Assembly: GCA_002901265.1 (NCBI GenBank)
Contig: PPHI01000038.1
Span: 28,319-92,318, forward strand
Source of the DNA: Rhodopirellula baltica
Lineage (GTDB): Bacteria; Planctomycetota; Planctomycetia; Pirellulales; Pirellulaceae
Reading direction: 5' to 3'
Length of the DNA: 64,000 nucleotides
The first letter of the stretch is position 1; each line of letters starts with the position of its first letter. The notes under the pieces are model-generated. The model saw nothing but the letters and a program-made list of their open reading frames with translations. It had not been told where the DNA came from and ran no database searches. This document shows, one piece after another, positions 56,594-64,000 of this stretch. Both the position numbers and the translations under genes were made by a program.

Positions 56594-59500
56594 GTGCCAC
56601 GACGCGACGACATTAAAAAAATCTTGCTTATTGGAAGCGGCCCGATCGTCATCGGGCAAGCTTGTGAATTCGATTACTCGGGAACGCAGGCCTGTAAGGC
56701 ACTTCGCGAAGAGGGTTACGAGGTCGTGCTGGTCAACAGCAACCCCGCAACCATCATGACGGACCCGGCGACCGCCGATTCGACCTACGTCGAGCCGCTG
56801 ACGTGGCAAATGGTCGAAAAGGTCATCGAAAAGGAACGCCCCGACGCACTGTTGCCCACCCTTGGCGGCCAGACCGGCTTGAACGTCGCGATGGACTTGG
56901 ACGCCAACGGGGTGTTGGAGAAATACGGCGTCGAAATGATCGCCGCCAACGCGAAAGTGATCGCGAAAGCCGAAGAACGCGACCAATTCAAAGTCGCGAT
57001 GGAAAAAATCGGCCTGGACGTCTGCAAAGGCTTCACCGTCCACACGATCCAAGAAGCACGCGCCGCACTGGATGAAGTCGGCCTGCCAGCGATCGTCCGC
57101 CCCAGTTTCACCATGGGCGGCAGCGGCAGCGCAATCGCATACAACAAAGACGAGTTCGACTCGCTGGTCAAAAACGGTCTCGACCAGTCACCCGTCACCG
57201 AAGTCTTGATCGAAGAATCGATCATCGGGTGGAAAGAGTACGAAATGGAAGTGATGCGGGATGCCGACGACAACGTCGTCATCATCTGCGCGATCGAAAA
57301 CTTCGACCCAATGGGTGTTCACACCGGGGACTCGATCACCGTCGCCCCCGCTCAAACCCTGACGGACAAAGAATACCAACGGATGCGTGACGCCTCGCTG
57401 GCCGTCATCCGTGAAATCGGTGTCGAAACCGGAGGCAGTAACATCCAGTTCGCGATCAACCCCGAAACGGGACGCATGATCGTGATCGAGATGAACCCCC
57501 GCGTCAGCCGCTCGAGTGCGTTGGCTAGTAAAGCGACTGGGTTCCCGATCGCCAAAATCGCCGCGAAGCTGGCCGTCGGCTATCGCTTGTGGGAATTGCC
57601 CAACGACATCACCCAGAAAACCAAAGCCTGCTTCGAACCGACGATCGACTACGTCGTGACCAAGGTTCCCCGCTTCGCGTTCGAGAAATTCCCCGAAGCC
57701 GACGCGACGCTGATGACGCAAATGAAAAGCGTCGGCGAAACGATGGCCATCGGACGTACCTTCCGCGAGTCGCTGCAAAAAGCCCTGCGTGGTTTGGAAG
57801 TCGGCGCATTCGGCCTGGGCAGCGACGGCAAAGACCTTTGGGGAAGCGACGAACAACCTGACCGCGATGCCATCATCGCGAAACTTGGCACGCCGAACGC
57901 CGAGCGAATTTTCTACTTGCGATACGCACTCAAGAGCGGCATGTCGCTGAAGGAAATCCATTCGATCACGCACATCGACATGTGGTTCCTCGACCACCTC
58001 TCGCAAATCATCGAACAAGAGAACGCGATTCGCGCGGTCGGATCACTGGAAAAGATCGAATACGACCAAATGTGGCGTGCGAAACGCGACGGGTTCTCCG
58101 ATCGCCAACTCGGCACCATGCTCGGATCGACCGAATTGAAGGTCCGCGAAAAACGACTGGAACTCGGCATCCGCCCGGTCTTCAAGAGTGTCGACACCTG
58201 TGCGGCCGAGTTCGAAGCGTACACGCCGTATTACTACAGCACCTATGAACAAGAAGACGAACTGCCAACGAAAAGCGATCGCAAACGCGTCGTCATCCTT
58301 GGCGGTGGCCCGAACCGAATCGGTCAAGGCATCGAGTTCGATTACTGCTGCTGCCACGCCAGTTTCGCACTGCGTGAAATCGGTTACGAATCGATCATGG
58401 TCAACAGTAACCCCGAAACGGTCAGTACCGACTACGACACGTCGGACATCCTGTTCTTTGAACCGTTGACCATCGAAGACGTCCTGAACATCTGCGACGC
58501 GACCAAACCAGACGGCGTGATCGTTCAGTTCGGTGGCCAAACGCCATTGAACCTTGCACGCGGCCTGCAAGAAGCCGGCGTACCGATCATCGGAACCAGC
58601 GTCGACACCATCGAAGCTGCCGAAGACCGCGAACGTTTCCAAGCATTGATCGACAAGCTTGGTCTGCGTCAACCGCCAAGTGGCATCGCCCGCAACATGG
58701 ACGAAGCACGCCGCGAAGTCGAACGTATCGGCTACCCAGCGCTTGTCCGACCAAGTTTCGTTCTTGGCGGTCGCGCGATGGAAATCTGCTACGACAAATC
58801 GCAATTCGAGCGTTACGTCGCCGAAGCGTTTATCGTTGCCGATGGCCAACCTGTCTTGATCGACCACTTCCTTGAAGAAGCCACCGAAGTCGATGTCGAC
58901 GCGGTCAGCGACGGAAAAGACGTCGTCGTGATGGGCATCATGGAACACATCGAAGAAGCCGGCGTTCACAGCGGTGACTCCGCCTGTGCCATGCCGCCGT
59001 TCTCGATCGCTGACGAAGTGCTCGACGAACTTCGCAAAGCCGCCGATAAACTGGCGCGTGCTTTGAACGTGGTCGGATTGATGAACATTCAATTCGCGAT
59101 CAAAACCGAAGACGGCAAACCGGTTGTCTACGTTTTGGAAGTCAACCCACGTGCCAGCCGCACCGTGCCATTCGTCGCCAAAGCAACCGGTTGCCCTGTC
59201 GCCAGCGTCGCGACCAAAGTCATGACCGGAATGTCGCTGGCCGAGATCGGCGTGACCAAGGAACCTGTGCCAAAGCACGTTTCGATCAAAGAAAGCGTGT
59301 TCCCGTTCCGGAAGTTTGCTGGCGTCGACATCGTGCTCGGCCCAGAAATGAAGAGCACCGGCGAAGTCATGGGCATCAGCGACAAGTTCTCGCTGGCGTT
59401 CGCCAAAAGCCAAATCGCTGCTGGCGTCACGCTTCCGACCGAAGGCAAAATCTTTGTCAGCCTCAGCGGCCGCCACAAAGAATCCGCCGGCTCACTGGGA

Positions 59501-59839
59501 CGCGACCTGATCAGCCTTGGCTTCGAAGTTCTCGCCACGTCGGGTACGGCGGTCAAACTGGAAGAAGAAGGTGTCCCGGTCACGCGAGTGAAAAAGCTCG
59601 CCGAAGGTCACCCCAACCTGATCGACTATCTGAAGAACGAAGACGTCGCCTTGATCATGAACACGCCTAGCGGAAAAGGCGCTCGCACCGACGAGGGCAA
59701 AATTCGCGCGGCGGCTGTTCAACACGGCGTCCCCTGTATCACCACGGTTGCTGCTGCCGAGGCAGCTGTACGTGCGATGCAAGCCCTTCGCGACGATGTG
59801 TTGAGCGTCCAATCGCTGCAACATCGCTATCAGGAGTAA
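56594..59839 (+). CDS. carB: Carbamoyl-phosphate synthase large subunit
   Basis: 1081 residues from GTG 56594, which gives [17 protein letters not shown], the family N-terminus; the same frame is open upstream to 56531. Two homologous ATP-grasp halves are clear: the first starts [17 protein letters not shown], the second at ~580 with [19 protein letters not shown]. Each has the PSFxxGG glycine-rich loop ([13 protein letters not shown] and [12 protein letters not shown]). The C-terminal MGS-like allosteric domain begins near [17 protein letters not shown]. It makes carbamoyl phosphate for pyrimidines and arginine with CarA, which is not in the window. Confidence 0.97.
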   Translation: MPRRDDIKKILLIGSGPIVIGQACEFDYSGTQACKALREEGYEVVLVNSNPATIMTDPATADSTYVEPLTWQMVEKVIEKERPDALLPTLGGQTGLNVAMDLDANGVLEKYGVEMIAANAKVIAKAEERDQFKVAMEKIGLDVCKGFTVHTIQEARAALDEVGLPAIVRPSFTMGGSGSAIAYNKDEFDSLVKNGLDQSPVTEVLIEESIIGWKEYEMEVMRDADDNVVIICAIENFDPMGVHTGDSITVAPAQTLTDKEYQRMRDASLAVIREIGVETGGSNIQFAINPETGRMIVIEMNPRVSRSSALASKATGFPIAKIAAKLAVGYRLWELPNDITQKTKACFEPTIDYVVTKVPRFAFEKFPEADATLMTQMKSVGETMAIGRTFRESLQKALRGLEVGAFGLGSDGKDLWGSDEQPDRDAIIAKLGTPNAERIFYLRYALKSGMSLKEIHSITHIDMWFLDHLSQIIEQENAIRAVGSLEKIEYDQMWRAKRDGFSDRQLGTMLGSTELKVREKRLELGIRPVFKSVDTCAAEFEAYTPYYYSTYEQEDELPTKSDRKRVVILGGGPNRIGQGIEFDYCCCHASFALREIGYESIMVNSNPETVSTDYDTSDILFFEPLTIEDVLNICDATKPDGVIVQFGGQTPLNLARGLQEAGVPIIGTSVDTIEAAEDRERFQALIDKLGLRQPPSGIARNMDEARREVERIGYPALVRPSFVLGGRAMEICYDKSQFERYVAEAFIVADGQPVLIDHFLEEATEVDVDAVSDGKDVVVMGIMEHIEEAGVHSGDSACAMPPFSIADEVLDELRKAADKLARALNVVGLMNIQFAIKTEDGKPVVYVLEVNPRASRTVPFVAKATGCPVASVATKVMTGMSLAEIGVTKEPVPKHVSIKESVFPFRKFAGVDIVLGPEMKSTGEVMGISDKFSLAFAKSQIAAGVTLPTEGKIFVSLSGRHKESAGSLGRDLISLGFEVLATSGTAVKLEEEGVPVTRVKKLAEGHPNLIDYLKNEDVALIMNTPSGKGARTDEGKIRAAAVQHGVPCITTVAAAEAAVRAMQALRDDVLSVQSLQHRYQE

Positions 59840-59848
59840 CCTGCGAGC

Positions 59849-61306
59849 ATGTCCGATTCTCAAGTGAAGCCCCGAAACGCATCGGGGCTCGAATACGATC
59901 CGTCAACGTTCCGTTTGCTTGTCGTCGACAACGAAGCGGCACACGCGCATGCGATGATGGAAAGCTTGGAGAAGGTCGGATACAAGTGCACCGTCGCGAC
60001 CAGCGGCCCCGAAGCGGCCAAGCTGATCGAGCGTGATACCTTTGACGTGATCATCACCGACATGGTGATGAACGATGTCGATGGAATGAAACTGCTGAAG
60101 CTTGCCGGCGAGCGATTGCCGGACGCCGAAGTCGTGATGGTCACCGGACACGCCACCGTTCCAATCGCCGTCGAAGCGATGCAACAAGGCGCGTTTAATT
60201 TCCTGGAAAAGCCGATCACCCCGAATCGCTTGCGGGCGATCGTCGAAAAAGCAGTTGGCGCGGTCGCTTTGCGTCGCCAGAACACCGAACTGATGTCCCG
60301 GCTGGACGAACGCTTCGGTTTCGAAGGCATCATCTACGCAAGCAAGAAAATGCAGGAGGTCATCGACCGCCTGCGACGGATCGCGGCAACCGACGCGACG
60401 GTGCTGATCACCGGTGAAAACGGAACAGGTAAAGAGGTCGTTGCCCAAGCGATCCACCAAAACAGCTCGCGTCGCAACAAGTCCATCGTCGCGATCAACA
60501 CCGGTGCGATCGCCGAAAACCTGGTTGAATCCGAGCTGTTCGGACACGTCAAAGGTTCGTTCACCGGCGCGGACGCTGATCGTGTCGGCGCCTTCGAATA
60601 CGCCAATGGCGGCACATTGTTCCTGGACGAAGTCGGCGACATGCCGATGGGAACTCAGATCAAACTGCTGCGAGTCCTCGAAGAGAGCAAGATCACTCGC
60701 GTCGGCGACAACAAAGCGATCAAGGTCAACGTCCGCCTGGTTTCTGCGACCAACCGGCCGCTTGAAGACATGATTGAAGCCGGAACGTTTCGCAGCGATT
60801 TGTACTTCCGTCTAAAAGTCATCACGGTCGAGCTGCCCCCGCTCCGCGATCGTCGTGAAGACGTGATCCCATTGATGGATCACTTCCGAAAGATGTTCTT
60901 GCGCCGGCACAACAAGTCATCCGCCCATTTCACCCCCGCCGTCACGAAGCGTTTCTTCGCCTACGATTGGCCAGGCAACGTTCGCCAACTGCGTAACTTC
61001 GTCGAAACGATGGTCGTCCTGGACACGGACGAAAAACTGGACCTCGACGACTTGCCTCCAGAACTGATGGACGAAGCGGAGTTGAACGTCCCCGAAGACC
61101 TTTCCGCCGTGCCCACAATCGAAGGTGGAACCGAATCAGGACTGATCGGCCAGCCGCTGAGCGTGATTGAGAAGTGGGCCATCGAAAAAACCCTTCAATT
61201 GACCAACGACAATCGCGAAGAAGCCGCACGGATGCTCGGGATTGGTGCCCGCACGCTCTATCGCCGCTTGGACCAATACAAAAAAGACGGCGATTCGGTC
61301 GAGTAG
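59849..61306 (+). CDS. NtrC-type sigma-54-dependent response regulator
   Basis: 485 residues. Receiver domain (~22-140) with Asp71 in IITDMVMN. The AAA+ domain has Walker A GENGTGKE (189-196), the sigma-54 contact loop GSFTGAD (236-242; usual form GAFTGA) and Walker B GGTLFLDEVGDMP (~252-264). A Fis-type helix-turn-helix ends the protein (TNDNREEAARMLGIGARTLYRRL). ATG at 59849, with AGGAG overlapping the carB stop, 9 bp after carB. The cognate kinase is not adjacent. Target promoters are unknown; the gene 108 bp downstream encodes the PafA/Dop-like protein. Confidence 0.93.
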   Translation: MSDSQVKPRNASGLEYDPSTFRLLVVDNEAAHAHAMMESLEKVGYKCTVATSGPEAAKLIERDTFDVIITDMVMNDVDGMKLLKLAGERLPDAEVVMVTGHATVPIAVEAMQQGAFNFLEKPITPNRLRAIVEKAVGAVALRRQNTELMSRLDERFGFEGIIYASKKMQEVIDRLRRIAATDATVLITGENGTGKEVVAQAIHQNSSRRNKSIVAINTGAIAENLVESELFGHVKGSFTGADADRVGAFEYANGGTLFLDEVGDMPMGTQIKLLRVLEESKITRVGDNKAIKVNVRLVSATNRPLEDMIEAGTFRSDLYFRLKVITVELPPLRDRREDVIPLMDHFRKMFLRRHNKSSAHFTPAVTKRFFAYDWPGNVRQLRNFVETMVVLDTDEKLDLDDLPPELMDEAELNVPEDLSAVPTIEGGTESGLIGQPLSVIEKWAIEKTLQLTNDNREEAARMLGIGARTLYRRLDQYKKDGDSVE

Positions 61307-61414
61307 TCACGCCGCTACAATGGGGCGTACGAGGCGACAGCCGGAACTCGCCGCCGCGTTTCAAATTTCTTTGCAAGGTCGCTCCGTTTTTCTCATAACC
61401 AGCGAAGCAGCGAC

Positions 61415-63127
61415 ATGGCGGCTGGCACACGATTGGTGTCCCGATTGATGGGGCTGGAAACCGAATACGCGACGCTGGTTGCTGGCCGACCGGAGCTTTC
61501 GTCCGCAGACCTTCCGGCGAGCGAGAAGGTTTACAAACTGATTTGCGACGCGATTCGGAAAGACCAACCGACCGTTCCTGGCTTCTACGACGCCGAGCAG
61601 ATCTTCTTAGCCAGTGGCGGCGCCGTGACCTTCGAGTCGCATCCATCACTTCATTCTGTCCCTGGTGGCTTTGTCGAAATCGCTACGCCCGAAGTGACCA
61701 GCCCCGACGAACTTCTCGCCTGCCAACGATCCATCGATCAGTTGGTTTCTGAAGCAGCCGACAAAGCATCCGGGCGGCTTGATTTGCGGGTATTGAAAAA
61801 TAGCACCGACGCCTTGGGGCACATTTATGGCTGTCAAGAAAACTACGAAGCGGTCGTCGCAACGGGGATGTGGCTGGCGATCTACCGTTGCTGTGTCCTG
61901 ATCCTCTGGGTAGCGCAAGTCTTTAGCCTGCTGTTTACGTTGCCTGTTCTGGCGCTCACGGTATCGCTGGTCTTCGCCATCCGGCTTCGGCAACAGCAGT
62001 TTGGCGACCGACTCGCCAATTCGACATCGCCAACCAACAATCGAGATCCACACCAGTCTGCCGGCGAGCTTTTTGAGTCACTACCTGAATGGTTGAAGGG
62101 CACGCTCACCACAATGCTGCGTCTGGTGCATTGGCCCACAGTTGTCCTTCTGCGGATCGTTGCCAAGCACGTTGCCTTTCGAAAGCAACGAAAGTACCTG
62201 ACGCCGCTGCTTGTATCGCGAGTTGCCTTGTGCGGAACAGGAGACTTAGATCACGAAGGTCGCTACCGTCTGAGCGCCAAAGCGCTTGCGATCGATGCAA
62301 TTGCCGACATGGGAAGCTATGACGGTGAACGTCCCATTTTCGTCTACGGCCACTGGCTCGGGCAGTTTTGTGCAAAGACATTTCTATCGCTTGGGTCGAG
62401 CGCCGCGATGTTTCATCGACGCCAACGATTGCAGATCGGACTATCCGATTCCAACCTTTCGGATTTAGCGGAGTATGTCAAAGTCGGCCAAGTCTCACTG
62501 ATTCTAGACATGATCGAATCCGACCAGACAGCAGATCTCTTAAAACTACCGAAGCCAATCGACGCGCTCCATCAGATCGCCAAAGACTGGGATCTAGTGC
62601 GGCGGGTCCGAACTAGCCGAGGCACGATGAATGCGATTGAGATTCAAAAGACCTACTTTAAAGCAGCGCAGCAATTTGTAGAGTCTCGGCCAACTTCACA
62701 GCGAGGCGAAGCTGAACTGGTCCTCCGCCGCTGGGCAGAGTTGCTAGAAGTCGTCGTTGCTTATCGACGCGACGCAAAGAATGTCACGCCAGCCCTGGGA
62801 CGTGTCGACTGGCTCACAAAACATTGGATGATTGACCAACTGGGACCGGACGCCGAATGGATCGCCAAAAAGAAAGCGGACCTTCGCTATCACGAACTTT
62901 CCGCCGATGGCTTCTACCAAAAGCTCGTCGCGTCTAATCCATCGCTGAAGCTGATAGACCCACAGCGTGTCGAACAGCGGAGGAGAACGCCTCCTGCCGA
63001 TTCACCGGCGACCAAACGAGGTTGGCTAATCCGCGAATTCGGCGATGGAGAAGACAGCGTTGCTGCCGAGTGGGGCTACGCCGTCCTAGGCGAAGGTCGA
63101 GACCGCAAACGCATCCATTTCAAATAA
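61415..63127 (+). CDS. PafA/Dop-family (Pup ligase/depupylase) homologue with membrane-spanning insertion
   Basis: 570 residues. Family blocks recognisable in order: GLETEYA (13-19; metal/ATP glutamates), KNSTDALGHIYGCQENYEA (128-146), LTPLLVSRVALCGTG (262-276), RLQIGLSDSNLSDLAEYVKV (338-357), LPKPIDALHQIA (378-389) and DLRYHELSADGFYQKLV (489-505). The Asp nucleophile-like residue (YVDHAHPE in mycobacterial Dop) appears as Glu74. Between ENYEA and LTPLLVSR, where actinobacterial members have about a dozen residues, there are ~110, including a strongly hydrophobic stretch at 152-190. Known members ligate or remove Pup; substrate here is unknown, and no Pup or proteasome gene is visible. ATG at 61415. 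Confidence 0.8.
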   Translation: MAAGTRLVSRLMGLETEYATLVAGRPELSSADLPASEKVYKLICDAIRKDQPTVPGFYDAEQIFLASGGAVTFESHPSLHSVPGGFVEIATPEVTSPDELLACQRSIDQLVSEAADKASGRLDLRVLKNSTDALGHIYGCQENYEAVVATGMWLAIYRCCVLILWVAQVFSLLFTLPVLALTVSLVFAIRLRQQQFGDRLANSTSPTNNRDPHQSAGELFESLPEWLKGTLTTMLRLVHWPTVVLLRIVAKHVAFRKQRKYLTPLLVSRVALCGTGDLDHEGRYRLSAKALAIDAIADMGSYDGERPIFVYGHWLGQFCAKTFLSLGSSAAMFHRRQRLQIGLSDSNLSDLAEYVKVGQVSLILDMIESDQTADLLKLPKPIDALHQIAKDWDLVRRVRTSRGTMNAIEIQKTYFKAAQQFVESRPTSQRGEAELVLRRWAELLEVVVAYRRDAKNVTPALGRVDWLTKHWMIDQLGPDAEWIAKKKADLRYHELSADGFYQKLVASNPSLKLIDPQRVEQRRRTPPADSPATKRGWLIREFGDGEDSVAAEWGYAVLGEGRDRKRIHFK

Positions 63128-63160
63128 CCAGACCTCAAACGCATCCAGCTCTGGCGTCCA
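63101..63160 (+). repeat. Two imperfect 30-bp direct repeats over the PafA/Dop-like stop
   Basis: Copies at 63101-63130 and 63131-63160 share 16 of their first 17 bases (GACC-G/T-CAAACGCATCCA) and the final CCA; the TAA stop lies in the diverged part of the first copy. Read on in frame, the second copy would encode a near repeat of the terminal DRKRI motif before a stop at 63164-63166. Confidence 0.5.
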
Positions 63161-63278
63161 TCATGAGCCCATTTTCCGCACAGAACGCCCAGTCTCGACA
63201 CTCCCATCGAAACGGCTTTCGTGTTGACCAATTTCCGTTCAGACGACCGACACCCGAACGTACGATGATGGTGGCCGG

Positions 63279-64000
63279 ATGCTCAGCAGCACCTACAATA
63301 ACGGTGTCGGCGAGACACGTGCCTACAACAACGACAACACGCTGGCGAGTATCAGCTTCAGCGGGGCGTCGATCGGTAATTTCAGCTACGACTGGGACGC
63401 CAATAAGAACAAGACCAGTGAGGGGATCACGGGGACGATGAGCGGTTTCGGTTTTGATGTCGGTGCGAGTGGCTACGACGACGAGGATCGCCTCGTCTCG
63501 TGGGAGCGTGACGACAACAACCTGGACCAGGCTTGGAGTCTGAGCTTAGTTGGCGACTGGGACAGCTACACCGAAAACGCCAGTGTGCAAGCTCGGACCC
63601 ATGGTGATACACACGAGTTACTGACGGCTGCCGGCCAAGCGGTCAATCACGATGCCAAGGGGAACCAAACTCTGATTCCGGCGATCTTGCGTCCTGGCAG
63701 TGACCCGCTATCGATGGCATGGGACTTCGAGAACAAGTTGGTTTCGGCGGACGTCGACAACGACTCGGTGGCCGATGTGACCTATCAATGGGACGCACTG
63801 GGGCGACGGGTCGGGCGTGACGACGGCACAACCGCAACGGTGTTCGTCCAATCGGGACAGCAAACGATTGCCGACTACACCTCAGGTGCGGCGGCCTCCA
63901 GTCCCACCTACGACTACGTCTATGCGTCTTACATCGACGAACCGGTCATGCGGTCAGGAAGCGGCGGCAACAGGTACTACCATCGCAACCAACAGTACAG
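63279..64000 (+). CDS. RHS/YD-repeat protein fragment, N-terminally short and cut by the window edge
   Basis: The frame is open from 63228 to the window end, with a first ATG at 63279. The translation is typical YD-repeat sequence: TYDDGGRMLSSTYNNG, FSYDWDANKNKTSEG, GYDDEDRLVSWERDDNN, AWDFENKLVSADVDND and YQWDALGRRVGRDDGTT. Full RHS proteins are long, exported and start with a signal peptide; none is present here, as a stop at 63225-63227 blocks upstream extension. It may be an orphan C-terminal cassette or a 5'-truncated remnant. The toxin-like or hypervariable C-terminus, if any, lies beyond 64000. Confidence 0.7.
   Translation, partial: MLSSTYNNGVGETRAYNNDNTLASISFSGASIGNFSYDWDANKNKTSEGITGTMSGFGFDVGASGYDDEDRLVSWERDDNNLDQAWSLSLVGDWDSYTENASVQARTHGDTHELLTAAGQAVNHDAKGNQTLIPAILRPGSDPLSMAWDFENKLVSADVDNDSVADVTYQWDALGRRVGRDDGTTATVFVQSGQQTIADYTSGAAASSPTYDYVYASYIDEPVMRSGSGGNRYYHRNQQY

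Noticed and set aside
58043..59476. Long minus-strand open frame inside carB (477 codons)
   Set aside because: Shadow of carB codon bias; the sense strand encodes an unmistakable carbamoyl-phosphate synthase and the antisense translation has no family features.

Overview
The window reads as a chromosomal segment of a planctomycete of the Pirellulaceae type (Rhodopirellula/Novipirellula-like). This is an inference from gene content: a secreted c-type-cytochrome DUF1592/DUF1588/DUF1585 protein next to a Tat-exported DUF1552 protein, a large MoxR/DUF58/BatA/VWA cluster with a 1.9-kresidue coiled-coil protein, an RHS/YD-repeat protein, weak Shine-Dalgarno sequences and frequent GTG/TTG starts. 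No rRNA, tRNA, insertion sequence or CRISPR array was found.

Layout. 1-17.5 kb: a gene cut by the left edge, a MoxR-type AAA+ ATPase with a VWA-like (DUF2201) partner, a RarD-type permease on the other strand, then a tightly coupled operon (4317-17511) of DUF58, BatA-like VWA, second VWA membrane protein, giant membrane/coiled-coil protein, squalene-cyclase-fold protein and BshB1-like deacetylase. Four of its five junctions are 4-nt ATGA overlaps. 18-28.5 kb: a signal-transduction island with a REC-REC-PAS histidine kinase, a winged-helix-like regulator behind a 20-bp palindrome, a subtilisin-like protease, a double-REC protein, an overlapping REC / REC-kinase / REC operon, and a chemoreceptor with a periplasmic c-type-heme motif. 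28.8-31.4 kb: the imuA-imuB mutasome pair. 31.5-36.9 kb: a LapA-like protein, two small unknowns, a PDZ protein coupled to mutY, and a di-heme peroxidase followed by a clear terminator. 37-43.4 kb: PhoD phosphatase, the DUF1592/DUF1552 pair and a sialate-esterase-like hydrolase. 43.6-45.4 kb: an acidic/RGR-rich disordered protein that carries an apparent frameshift. 45.9-59.8 kb: housekeeping genes wecB, lysA, mog, an M24 peptidase, rsmA, ribE, eno (with terminator), scpB, an HNH protein, a NupG-type transporter and carB. 59.8-64 kb: an NtrC-type regulator, a PafA/Dop-family (Pup ligase/depupylase) homologue with a membrane-spanning insertion, and an N-terminally incomplete RHS protein that runs off the right edge.

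The most unusual item is the PafA/Dop homologue at 61.4-63.1 kb. Most of the family's signature blocks are recognisable, but about 100 residues including one or two hydrophobic helices are inserted between the ENY block and the LTPxLVSR block, and no Pup, Mpa/ARC or proteasome gene is visible nearby. Second is the frameshift near 43,855: restoring the other frame adds 92 codons of matching composition and a plausible C-terminus. All functional calls come from reading motifs by eye; no database search was run.
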